Origin: Nitrospira sp.
GTDB lineage: Bacteria; Nitrospirota; Nitrospiria; Nitrospirales; Nitrospiraceae
Reading direction: 5' to 3'
NCBI GenBank assembly: GCA_009594995.1
Contig: VOPR01000006.1
Span: forward strand, 124,001 to 188,000
Length of the DNA stretch: 64,000 nucleotides
Made by a program: the position numbers and the translations under genes. The notes beneath the pieces are model-generated. The model saw only the letters and a list, made by a program, of their open reading frames with translations, was not told where the DNA came from and ran no database searches. Below, piece after piece: positions 46,598 through 54,869 of this stretch (position 1 is its first letter; each line of letters starts with the position of its first letter).

Positions 46598-46807
46598 ATG
46601 GTTCGAGTCGTACCGATGTGTGAGTTGTGCCGCCGGGTTCGTGACGACGGGTCTGCCGCACGAGGCACAAATGGTTGGATCGATTTTCCCAGTTATCTGG
46701 CGCGGCATGTCGTCTCGCCGTCCCAAGTCCGGTTCTCGAAAAATTGCTGTAGTGAGTGCCGCTTGTCGTACGACATCTTGAAGACGTACGGAGGTGCATT
46801 GATGTAG
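46598..46807 (+). CDS. Free-standing cysteine module (CxxC...CxxC)
   Basis: Protein of 69 residues with MCELCRRVRDD near the N terminus, WIDFPSYLARH in the middle and NCCSECRLSYDIL near the end. This pattern is the one found as a C-terminal tail of many PAS, GAF and receiver signalling proteins (ICxxCKKIRDD...W...Y...H...CPxC). Here it is a separate gene 49 bases after a receiver-only gene. AAGGAG seven bases upstream fixes the ATG at 46598. Likely zinc-binding. Confidence 0.75.
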   Translation: MVRVVPMCELCRRVRDDGSAARGTNGWIDFPSYLARHVVSPSQVRFSKNCCSECRLSYDILKTYGGALM

Positions 46808-46990
46808 GGGGTATCTAGGCAGGCCCTGTTCCATGAGCGGGGTGCTGGGATCCCTTGTGGCGGAACCAGCGCCGCTCTATTCCAATCCATTCTCCTCGTC
46901 CCATGCAGGTTCGCGCGGCTCATGGCCACGGACCTTCGCCCTTCGTGCTCTCCTTGACCAGTCGTCGCACATTCTTTGTCTTTCCGGTTG

Positions 46991-46999
46991 TGCTACCAT
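46991..46999 (+). promoter_or_regulatory. Extended -10 of lhr, leaderless start
   Basis: TGC-TACCAT ends six bases before the ATG at 47006. No ribosome site is present. Confidence 0.45.
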
Positions 47000-47005
47000 C
47001 TCACG

Positions 47006-50000
47006 ATGACGCCGGCGCTGCCGTTTCATCCCATCATTGCCGAGTGGTTCGCGACGAAGTTCGCGGCTGCCACCGAGGTTCAGTTGCAGGCTTGGCCTGC
47101 GATTCAATCCGGGCGTGACCTCCTGATCTCCGCCCCCACCGGGTCCGGCAAGACCCTGGCGGCCTTTCTCTCCTGCATCGACCGCCTGTTTCAGCAAGCC
47201 GTGCACTGCGACCTGCGGGACGAAACCCAGATTCTCTACGTGTCACCGCTCAAAGCCCTCAGCAACGACGTCCAAAAAAATCTTCAGCAGCCGCTCACCG
47301 AGATCGGCCAGGCCGCTCTGGCGGCCGGGTTCCTGTTGCCGGAACTGCGGGTCGTGGTGCGGACCGGAGATACGCCGATGACTGAGCGGCAGCAGATGCT
47401 CCGGCGTCCGCCGCATATCCTCATCACCACGCCAGAGTCGCTCTTCATTCTGCTGACGGCCGAGAAAAGCCGGGCGATGTTGAAGACGGTGCGGACGGTC
47501 ATTGTGGATGAAATTCATGCTGTCGCTCCGAACAAGCGGGGGGCGCATCTGGCTCTCTCGCTAGAGCGAGCGGCGGCGCTGGCCGGCGGATCCGTTCAAC
47601 GGATCGGCCTCTCCGCAACACAACGTCCGATCGAACTGGTGGGGCAGTTTTTGGTGGGGAACCGGCCGTCGCCTTTCGTGAAGCGGGACGCGGATCTCGG
47701 GGACGGGCAAGGATATGAGTCGATTCAACCGGCGGGCGAGGTCCTGATTATCGACGTCGGTCATCGTCGCGACATGGATCTCGCTGTCGAGGTGCCGAAG
47801 GATGAACTCGGGGCCGTCGCAACCAATGCGATTTGGAGTGATGTGTACGATGGGGTTGCGGCATTGGTCGAGGCGCATCGTTCGACTCTGGTCTTCGTGA
47901 ATACGCGGCGCCTGGCCGAGCGGGTTTCGCACTACTTAGAGGAACGACTGCGCCATCTGGGCGAAGGCGTCGTCGCGGCCCATCATGGGAGCTTGTCGCG
48001 GGAGATTCGCCTGTCTGCGGAGGACCGGTTGAAGACCGGCGCGGTGCGAGTGGTGGTGGCGACGGCCTCGCTGGAACTCGGCATCGATGTGGGGACGGTG
48101 GATCTCGTCTGCCAGATCGGGTCACCCCGGTCGATCGCCACCTGTCTCCAGCGTATCGGCCGTGCCGGCCACTGGGTTCACGCGATTCCCAAAGGCCGCC
48201 TCTTCGCCACCACGCGCGACGAACTGATCGAATGCGCCGCCTTGATCCGGGCGATCCGCTCCGGGGTGTTGGACCACATCGACGTGCCGTCTGCGCCGTT
48301 GGACGTTCTCGCGCAGCAGATTGTGGCCGCGGCCGCCACGCAGGCGTGGGATGAGACGGAATTGTATGAACTGTGCCGGCGGGCCATGCCCTATCGTGAT
48401 CTGACCCGCGCGACGTTCGACAGCGTGGTGAAGATGCTCGTCGACGGGTATGTCACCAGCCGGGGCCGGAGTCGAGCCTATCTACATCATGACGGCATCA
48501 ATCACCGTATTCGGGGTCGTCGCGGAGCCAGACTGGCCGCCATCACCTCCGGCGGTGCGATTCCCGATACGGCCAACTATGCGGTCATTGCGGAGCCGGA
48601 TGGCACAGTCGTGGGATCGGTGGATGAGGACTTCGCCGTGGAGAGCCTGGCGGGAGACATCATCCTGCTGGGGAATACATCCTGGCGCATCAAAGGTGTC
48701 GAAACCGGCAAGATGCGCGTCGAGGATGCGCAGGGCGCTCCACCGACCATTCCGTTCTGGCGCGGAGAAGCGCCGGCGCGAACGGCGGATTTGTCTGCGG
48801 AGGTGGCGCGCCTTAGAGCCGACCTCGATCTTCGCCTCGACGCGGGTGAGCCCGCGTCCACGACTCATGCGTTACCTGTGCAGTGGCTCAGGCAGGAATG
48901 TGGGCTTGACCAGCGGGGAGCGCAACAGGCGGTCGAATATATCCTGGCGGGCAAGGCGGTGCTGGGGACGGTCCCGACGCAGCAGACCATCGTCGCGGAG
49001 CGTTTCTTTGACGAGAGCGGGGGAATGCAGCTGGTGATCCACGCGCCGTTCGGCGGGAGAGTGAATCGGGCCTGGGGACTGGCCTTGCGGAAGCGCTTTT
49101 GCGTGACCTTCGATTTTGAACTGCAGGCCGCCGCGACGGACGAGGGCATTGTCTTGTCGTTGGGAGAAAAACACAGTTTCCCTCTCGAGACGGTGTTTGC
49201 ATTTCTAAACGTCAACACCTTGCGCGAGGTGCTCACGCAGGCCGTGCTGCAGGCTCCGATGTTCATGACGCGCTGGCGCTGGAACGTGTCGCGAGCCCTG
49301 GCGTTGCTCCGGTTCATCGGAGGAAAACGGGTGCCGCCCCAGATTCAACGGATGCGCGCCGAAGATCTCCTCGCTGCGGTGTTTCCCGATGCGATTGCCT
49401 GTCAGGATAATTTTCAAGGAGAGCGAACGGTCCGGCAGATTCCCGACCATCCGCTGGCGCAGGAGACGATCCGGGATTGTTTGACGGAGGCGATGGATCT
49501 TGACGGGTTGATCGCCGTGCTGAAAAAAATCGAGTCCGGTACGATCACCTGTGTCGCGGTCGATACGCCGATGCCCTCGGCCTTCTGCCATGAAATCTTG
49601 AACGCCAATCCCTATGCCTTCCTCGATGATGCGCCGCTGGAAGAACGACGGGCGCGGGCGGTGGATATGCGGCGCAGTTTGCCGCCTGAACTGGCGGGTG
49701 GCATGGGCGCGCTGGATCAATCGGCCATCGATCAGGTTGTGGAGGAATCCTGGCCGGTGGTGCGCGATGCGGAGGAATTTCATGATGCGCTGTTGTCGTT
49801 GGGCTGGGTACCCTGCGAGCGAATGCCAGGCTGGGACTTGCTGGTGCCGGCGTTGGCGGCGGCCGGTCGCGTGGCGACCCTCTGGCAGGGGGAGACGAAA
49901 CTGGGATGGTTGGCAGCGGAGTATCGTCATTACGGGTGCCTGTTGTTTCCCGATGCGCGAATCGATCCGGCGACCGGCCCGGTTGAATCGACAGAACAGG

Positions 50001-51451
50001 TGGAGCAGGAAGAGGTCCTGAACCGTGTCGTGCTGGGATGGATGGAGAGTATCGGCCCGACGACGGCCGGGGAACTCTCACAGACCCTGCATCTGCCTGA
50101 GTCCGACATTCAGTCTACGTTTCTGCGACTCGAATCCCAAGGCCATCTGCTCCGTGGCCAATTCCGCCAGGCGCTGAGTGCGAGATCTGAAACACGAGAC
50201 CCATCGGTTGACCCGTCACCGTTCACGTCGCACGAGTTTTGTCATCGTCGCCTGTTGGCCAGGATTCACCGGTTGACGATCGGGCGGCTGCGCAAGGAAA
50301 TCGAACCGGTCACGGCCGCCGAGTTCGTGCGGTTCCTGTTTCAGTGGCAACATGCGGCACCCGGCGCGCGTCTACACGGGGAGGCGGGACTCCTTGAAGT
50401 CGTCAAACAACTCGGTGGATTTGAGGCTGCGGCCTCGGCCTGGGAATCACAGATCCTGCGCGTTCGCATGGCCAAGTATCAGCCCGAGTGGCTCGATCGG
50501 CTCTGTTTGAGTGGGGCGCTGATGTGGGGTCGACTGACGCCGCATCCCCGTCTGATGCAGGAACTGAATCCTGTCCAGGGACGTCGCGTGATTCCGACCC
50601 GAGTCGCGCCCGTCGGCATCTTTGCACGTGAAGATGGGCCGGTCTTGCTGGCGGCGGCCGGTGAGGAGTTGGCGCGTCTCGATCTGTCCGCGCGCCTGAG
50701 TGGTTCGGCGCAAGCCATTCGACATTGCCTGCAGGCGCGAGGGGCGAGTTTTTTTAGCGAGTTATTGCACGGGACGCGGTTGCTGGCCTCCGAGGTGGAA
50801 GACGGGTTGTGGGAACTTGTCGCGGCTGGCCTGGTGACGGCCGACGGGTTTGACAATCTGCGTTCCCTGATCGATCCAAAGCGGCGGCGCGCGGAGGCGT
50901 CGGATCGAGGTCGTCGACCGCGCCATGTGGGTGGACGCTGGTCGTTGCTGCGACCGATTGAAACTCATCAGTCCGCAACCACCGGTTCTCAGCAGTCGAA
51001 CGGCTCCCCCGCGACCGAGCACCTGGCCCGGCAATTGTTGCAACGGTATGGCGTGGTGTTTCGGGATCTGCTGGCTCGCGAGTCCATTGTATCGTCCTGG
51101 CGCGATCTGTTGGTTTGCTATCGGCGGCTTGAATTGACGGGAGAGATCCGCGGCGGACGTTTTGTGAGCGGATTTACTGGAGAGCAGTTTGCGTTGCCGG
51201 AGGCGTTGGAATCGCTACGGGCCTTGAAAAAGCGGCCGGGTGGCGGCGTTCAGCAGGAGATCAAACTATCCGCTGCCGATCCGCTGAACCTGGCCGGAGT
51301 AATTCTCCCTGGACCGCGTATCGCGGCCGTGCCCTCGAATTTCGTCGTCTTCCGAGACGGCATCGTGGTTCGCACGGTGACAGGACGCGAGACGAACGAC
51401 CGGCAGGAGTCGCCGGTCATCGATGTGGCGCAACGGGACGCCCGTTCCTGA
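47006..51451 (+). CDS. lhr: Lhr-family large ATP-dependent helicase
   Basis: Superfamily 2 helicase of 1481 residues. Motif I APTGSGKTLAAF (about 42-53), YVSPLKALSND (Ia), TTPESLF, DEIH in VDEIHAVAPNKRG (about 167), SATQRP (III), then VATASLELGIDVGTVDLV and QRIGRAGH (VI). A winged-helix/beta-barrel section and the long Lhr-type C-terminal region follow. Bacterial Lhr translocates 3'-5' on ssDNA and acts in DNA repair. A patch near residues 1060-1075 (50190-50234) resembles an intergenic repeat. The stop abuts the convergent universal stress gene with no spacer. Confidence 0.93.
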   Translation: MTPALPFHPIIAEWFATKFAAATEVQLQAWPAIQSGRDLLISAPTGSGKTLAAFLSCIDRLFQQAVHCDLRDETQILYVSPLKALSNDVQKNLQQPLTEIGQAALAAGFLLPELRVVVRTGDTPMTERQQMLRRPPHILITTPESLFILLTAEKSRAMLKTVRTVIVDEIHAVAPNKRGAHLALSLERAAALAGGSVQRIGLSATQRPIELVGQFLVGNRPSPFVKRDADLGDGQGYESIQPAGEVLIIDVGHRRDMDLAVEVPKDELGAVATNAIWSDVYDGVAALVEAHRSTLVFVNTRRLAERVSHYLEERLRHLGEGVVAAHHGSLSREIRLSAEDRLKTGAVRVVVATASLELGIDVGTVDLVCQIGSPRSIATCLQRIGRAGHWVHAIPKGRLFATTRDELIECAALIRAIRSGVLDHIDVPSAPLDVLAQQIVAAAATQAWDETELYELCRRAMPYRDLTRATFDSVVKMLVDGYVTSRGRSRAYLHHDGINHRIRGRRGARLAAITSGGAIPDTANYAVIAEPDGTVVGSVDEDFAVESLAGDIILLGNTSWRIKGVETGKMRVEDAQGAPPTIPFWRGEAPARTADLSAEVARLRADLDLRLDAGEPASTTHALPVQWLRQECGLDQRGAQQAVEYILAGKAVLGTVPTQQTIVAERFFDESGGMQLVIHAPFGGRVNRAWGLALRKRFCVTFDFELQAAATDEGIVLSLGEKHSFPLETVFAFLNVNTLREVLTQAVLQAPMFMTRWRWNVSRALALLRFIGGKRVPPQIQRMRAEDLLAAVFPDAIACQDNFQGERTVRQIPDHPLAQETIRDCLTEAMDLDGLIAVLKKIESGTITCVAVDTPMPSAFCHEILNANPYAFLDDAPLEERRARAVDMRRSLPPELAGGMGALDQSAIDQVVEESWPVVRDAEEFHDALLSLGWVPCERMPGWDLLVPALAAAGRVATLWQGETKLGWLAAEYRHYGCLLFPDARIDPATGPVESTEQVEQEEVLNRVVLGWMESIGPTTAGELSQTLHLPESDIQSTFLRLESQGHLLRGQFRQALSARSETRDPSVDPSPFTSHEFCHRRLLARIHRLTIGRLRKEIEPVTAAEFVRFLFQWQHAAPGARLHGEAGLLEVVKQLGGFEAAASAWESQILRVRMAKYQPEWLDRLCLSGALMWGRLTPHPRLMQELNPVQGRRVIPTRVAPVGIFAREDGPVLLAAAGEELARLDLSARLSGSAQAIRHCLQARGASFFSELLHGTRLLASEVEDGLWELVAAGLVTADGFDNLRSLIDPKRRRAEASDRGRRPRHVGGRWSLLRPIETHQSATTGSQQSNGSPATEHLARQLLQRYGVVFRDLLARESIVSSWRDLLVCYRRLELTGEIRGGRFVSGFTGEQFALPEALESLRALKKRPGGGVQQEIKLSAADPLNLAGVILPGPRIAAVPSNFVVFRDGIVVRTVTGRETNDRQESPVIDVAQRDARS

Positions 51452-52306
51452 TCAGATGAGCGGGGCCGGAATCGCGAGCAGCGGGCAACGCGCGCCGCGC
51501 AGCACGCGTTCCGTGGTACTCCCGCGCAACATGTCCAGCAAGCTGTCCTGTCCCTTCGTCGCCATCACAATCAAATCGACGTCGAACTCAGCCCCTGCCG
51601 CGAGAATCCATTCCACAGGGTCTCCTTTACCGAACAGCTGATTCCATGACCAGTCTGCTTTTTGTTCGAGCGCCAGCGTAGCGACGTCAGCTTCTTTTCC
51701 TGCGTGGACCAGCGTCAGTGTGACGGGGGGCTGGCTCAATTGCGAGACCAGTGCCGTCGCGGCATCGATCGCCGGTTGAGAAGACGGCTCGCTCGAAATC
51801 GGCAAAAGCAGGCGATGCAGCGAGGTTTGGCCGGTTTCGCGGGCAACAAAGCCTGCCACGTTGGACGGCACAAAGAGCGTTTTGACATGCATCTCCCGTG
51901 ACACCGGCTCTGCCAGCGAATGATGCACCCATCGCGCGGCGCCCTCATGTTTGTGCGTGGCCAGCACCATGAGATCTGTCGGTGCGGTTGTCAGGTGATG
52001 GATGATCGCTTGCTTCGCATCGCTGGCCAGAGCCCTCACCTTCCTGATTCGGATGCCGAGGGTGGTCACATCACCTTTCGAACTGGTTTCCGGGAGAAGC
52101 CCCCATTGCGCCAGCGTCGGGCGGACCCGGGGAAAATCCTCGAATCCCTCCGGCGAGACGGTGGGATCCACGTGCATGATCGTTAGTTCGGCTCGATAGA
52201 CTAACGCCAACTTCAGGGCATGGGCGAAAGCCACCTGGCTATCCCGCGAAAAATCCGTGGGGTGAAAGATTCGATGAATCGCGAAAGGATTGCGCAACGC
52301 ATTCAT
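51452..52306 (-). CDS. Universal stress protein, tandem domains
   Basis: Protein of 284 residues with two USP folds. The first begins RIFHPTDFSRDSQVAFAHALKLA and contains LMVLATHKHEGAARW; the second ends with DLIVMATKGQDSLLDMLRGSTTERVLRGARCPLLAIPA (in parts), where the ATP-binding GxxG-like loop is partly kept. Binds adenine nucleotides in related proteins. The frame is open far upstream (to 52954), but those residues overlap the lipoprotein gene and are unrelated; ATG at 52306 chosen with GGGAG upstream. Its stop touches the lhr stop. Confidence 0.88.
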   Translation of the reverse strand: MNALRNPFAIHRIFHPTDFSRDSQVAFAHALKLALVYRAELTIMHVDPTVSPEGFEDFPRVRPTLAQWGLLPETSSKGDVTTLGIRIRKVRALASDAKQAIIHHLTTAPTDLMVLATHKHEGAARWVHHSLAEPVSREMHVKTLFVPSNVAGFVARETGQTSLHRLLLPISSEPSSQPAIDAATALVSQLSQPPVTLTLVHAGKEADVATLALEQKADWSWNQLFGKGDPVEWILAAGAEFDVDLIVMATKGQDSLLDMLRGSTTERVLRGARCPLLAIPAPLI

Positions 52307-52362
52307 GTCGTGGTCGACTCCCGTGAGGTGCCGTGTGTTTCGTGAAATTGCCCGGTGAGCAG

Positions 52363-52758
52363 TCAGTGTGCCGCAGCCTGCAGATCCTTCACCAGGTCGG
52401 CCGTTGACCGGCTGCCGGAGTGGCTCCAGCGGTTGAACGAAGCCTGCGCGTCCGGTCGAAACGTCTGCGCATTCGAGATCGTGGTGAGCGTGCCCAGCGA
52501 AGCCAGATATTCGCCTTGCCCTCGCGCCGCATCGGCTTCCAGATTGTCCGCGTTGTAGGCCGTGAAGGCCGCCACCTTGTGGTCGGCTTTCAGTAGGCCG
52601 TCTTCGTTCCACCAGATGCGGCCGGATGTGGTACCGGTGATGTTGGAGGTCGTATCCGTGGTTTCCTTGAAGGTGGCCTTGAAAGAGCAGGCCGAGAGCA
52701 GCAACATGAACGAGAGTCCGCCGACTGCAGCGATGGTCGAGCGATGTGTCGATGACAT
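52363..52758 (-). CDS. Lipoprotein of unknown function
   Basis: Protein of 131 residues with a lipoprotein signal ending LLLSAC (Cys about 24). The mature part has a threonine-rich start and a conserved-looking WWNEDGLLKADHKVAAF stretch, then two helices (ADNLEADAARGQGEYLASL). Unknown family. AAGGGAG sits before the ATG at 52758; the promoter overlaps a 7-bp inverted repeat at 52801-52817. It precedes the universal stress gene, 56 bases apart, possibly one stress-related transcript. Confidence 0.72.
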   Translation of the reverse strand: MSSTHRSTIAAVGGLSFMLLLSACSFKATFKETTDTTSNITGTTSGRIWWNEDGLLKADHKVAAFTAYNADNLEADAARGQGEYLASLGTLTTISNAQTFRPDAQASFNRWSHSGSRSTADLVKDLQAAAH

Positions 52759-52800
52759 ACGTAGTGCTCCCTTCGTGAGAGTTGATGACGGTATTGGTCG

Positions 52801-52817
52801 CGACTATACCATAGTCG
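52801..52817 (-). promoter_or_regulatory. Inverted repeat overlapping an extended -10
   Basis: CGACTAT-ACC-ATAGTCG, perfect 7-bp arms. On the minus strand it contains TGG-TATAGT (52803-52811), an extended -10 for the lipoprotein gene, so a dimeric repressor binding here would block transcription. Confidence 0.45.
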
Positions 52818-52867
52818 ACATGGAAATGAGCCTGAGGCGCGTCGCTGCTCGAAGGCGCAGGTAACGG

Positions 52868-52896
52868 TTGACAATGTCCCGAGGCATGAGCACAAT
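52868..52896 (+). promoter_or_regulatory. Promoter of the DUF3617-like gene
   Basis: Perfect TTGACA (52868-52873), 17 bases, CACAAT (52891-52896). The leader to the ATG at 52997 would be about 95 bases. Confidence 0.5.
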
Positions 52897-52996
52897 CGCC
52901 GGGTCCTTGATGGGGCACGAATTCGGGCGAGGCGGTCTGGGGGAGAATGATCAACCCAGGAGCAGACGCACCCCGGTATTACAAGGAGGTTGCACG

Positions 52997-53437
52997 ATGA
53001 AGGCTGGCATTTGGCTGTATGCGATCGCGGGCGTGATCTGCGCGGCGGCACCCGTGCAGGCGGAATCCGTTCCCCTGAAGCCCGGCGAATACCAGGTCAC
53101 GGCGGTCACCGAAAGCAGTAGTGGCGAGGCGGGCAAACCGGACACTCATAGCCGATGCGTGCGGGAAGAGCACCTCGCGAATCCGGATGCCGTCTTTAAC
53201 TACTATGCGTTGAACGGGTTCAAACCGAATCCGGCGAACAAGGTCATGAATGTCTCGATGCACGGCGGGACAGTCAGCTATGACATCGAGGGCGTCTATG
53301 CGATTACCCGCGTGGAAGGCACGGTGTCAAACACGAGTTTTTCGGTCGTTCGCAAAGCTACCCCCAAAGGCGATAAAGCCTTGTCGGTGACGATGAAAGT
53401 GGACGGAAAACGAACCGGGGATTGTCCGGCTAAGTGA
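52997..53437 (+). CDS. DUF3617-like exported protein
   Basis: Protein of 146 residues with a signal peptide (WLYAIAGVICAAAPVQA). The rest (LKPGEYQVTAVTES, SRCVREEHLANPDAV, GGTVSYDIEGVY, GKRTGDCPAK) follows the DUF3617 pattern of a small beta-barrel with two cysteines that can pair. Role unknown. AAGGAGG is at the right distance before the ATG at 52997. The frame is open to 52868 but that part is upstream of the ribosome site. Confidence 0.76.
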   Translation: MKAGIWLYAIAGVICAAAPVQAESVPLKPGEYQVTAVTESSSGEAGKPDTHSRCVREEHLANPDAVFNYYALNGFKPNPANKVMNVSMHGGTVSYDIEGVYAITRVEGTVSNTSFSVVRKATPKGDKALSVTMKVDGKRTGDCPAK

Positions 53438-53481
53438 TGCCGGTCAGGTCACGTGTCGACACGACGATATGCCTGCTGATG

Positions 53482-53507
53482 CGGAGGCCGGGCTGCCCCG
53501 GCCTCCG
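53482..53507. terminator. Strong hairpin between convergent genes
   Basis: CGGAGGCCGGG (53482-53492) pairs perfectly with 53497-53507 around a CTGC loop. It separates the DUF3617-like gene from the convergent DUF2330 gene; only a short TTT follows. Confidence 0.65.
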
Positions 53508-53525
53508 GCGTTTCGCCTGCTCCCG

Positions 53526-54869
53526 CTAGTTCGCCCACAACCGCTGATACCACTTCTTTTCTTCGCTTGCCGGCAGTGATGCAATGTTCATCGTCTTGCG
53601 AATATCGCTGATGTTCCAACCGGTCAGAGACGCCAGTGTCTGCGCTTCCCGCTCATAGCGCTCGCGCAACTGGCGCCGGTAGGCCGTGGCGGCTTGGCAC
53701 TCATCCGTCCCCGTCCACGGGTGACGCAGGATGTAGCGGGCCTGGAAATTGCCGCGATCGGAGGTCTCTTGGAACATCAGATCTTCGGGGAAATGTGCGG
53801 CATCGTAACGGACGTGTAACCTGGTCAGGAATATTTGCGCCATCGGCATGCCTTTCCCCATCCGGCCGTTGCTCTCCTGCCAGAAGACGCCCAGGCCTCG
53901 CAGTTCCTCGGCCGAGAGCGGATTGGCCGCACAGGGATCGCACCAGTTCATATCCCAGGCATATTCCATGAAGACGCCGCGCTCGCTTTCCCGCTTCACC
54001 TGCTGGCTGAACAGGTCGCGATAGAACTCACCGAATTTGTCCTTCACGTAGAGCGGAACTTCCTGCGCCTCCGGCAACCGCACGGTCCGGTAGTTCGTCG
54101 TTTCCACACGGCCCTGTTTGGTCAAAAAGTAGATGAACAGCTCCTGCGCGCCGTCAGCATTGACTGTGCCCAGGCGGATCGGCAGCATAAACTTGGATGA
54201 TTCGAACGCAAGCTGGAGCGGCCGGAGATGTGTCAGGCCCAGCTTGGTTTGCTCGCCCAGATTCACCTTCGCCACGAAGAATTTCATGCCCTGTTTGAGA
54301 TAGCTCTGCAAGACCGTCGATGCACCGGTCGGGATGCGATACCCGTTTTCGGCTAGCCAGGTTTCGAGGCCGTTACTTTCCTTGGCGGAGAGAATCAGAA
54401 TGTCGTATTCACCAACCGTGTATTGAGCCTCCACCGTGACGCCCAGGGCCTTGTCGCGTTCGCGGGGCGCTGCGGCCGCCGGCGCCATGCTCCTCATTGC
54501 GTCCATACTGCGGCGTTCCATCAGTTCGTAGCGCAGGCAGGGATTTTCGTCGAAGTATTCCACCAGCCGGGGTGCCGAATAGTCGGCCAGATGCTTGAGC
54601 AGGGTCGGATCGCCGACGTGGATCTGCTCCTTCTCCAGGAGGGTCGGCACCGGCACCACGAGAGCAAACTCTTTCACGTCGCCTGTGAAATCATTCGCCA
54701 TGGTGATGACGGTCTTGTTGTCGTGGCGCGCGATGGCGACTTCGGAGGCCTTGTTGAACAGTTTTGTGTCGGCCTTGCCGACATAGAAGCCGCAAAAGGC
54801 CGCAGCTTCGCCGGCCCAGGCGAATAGCCCCAAGCTCAAGAGCAATGACGGAACGATGGCACGTCGCAT
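53526..54869 (-). CDS. DUF2330 exported protein
   Basis: Protein of 447 residues with its own signal peptide (IVPSLLLSLGLFAWAGEAAA) followed by AFCGFYVGKADTKLFNKASEVAIARHDNKTVITM (in parts), the DUF2330 hallmark, and FALVVPVPTLLEKEQIHVGD. AAGGAGG lies six bases before the ATG at 54869, a strong ribosome site, so it is very probably made as a separate protein even though the reading frame continues upstream without a stop into an RnfD-like region. Function unknown, periplasmic. Confidence 0.85.
   Translation of the reverse strand: MRRAIVPSLLLSLGLFAWAGEAAAFCGFYVGKADTKLFNKASEVAIARHDNKTVITMANDFTGDVKEFALVVPVPTLLEKEQIHVGDPTLLKHLADYSAPRLVEYFDENPCLRYELMERRSMDAMRSMAPAAAAPRERDKALGVTVEAQYTVGEYDILILSAKESNGLETWLAENGYRIPTGASTVLQSYLKQGMKFFVAKVNLGEQTKLGLTHLRPLQLAFESSKFMLPIRLGTVNADGAQELFIYFLTKQGRVETTNYRTVRLPEAQEVPLYVKDKFGEFYRDLFSQQVKRESERGVFMEYAWDMNWCDPCAANPLSAEELRGLGVFWQESNGRMGKGMPMAQIFLTRLHVRYDAAHFPEDLMFQETSDRGNFQARYILRHPWTGTDECQAATAYRRQLRERYEREAQTLASLTGWNISDIRKTMNIASLPASEEKKWYQRLWAN

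Noticed and set aside
52307..52954. N-terminal extension of the universal stress frame
   Set aside because: It would overlap the lipoprotein gene and contains no USP features; the ATG at 52306 begins exactly where the fold starts.
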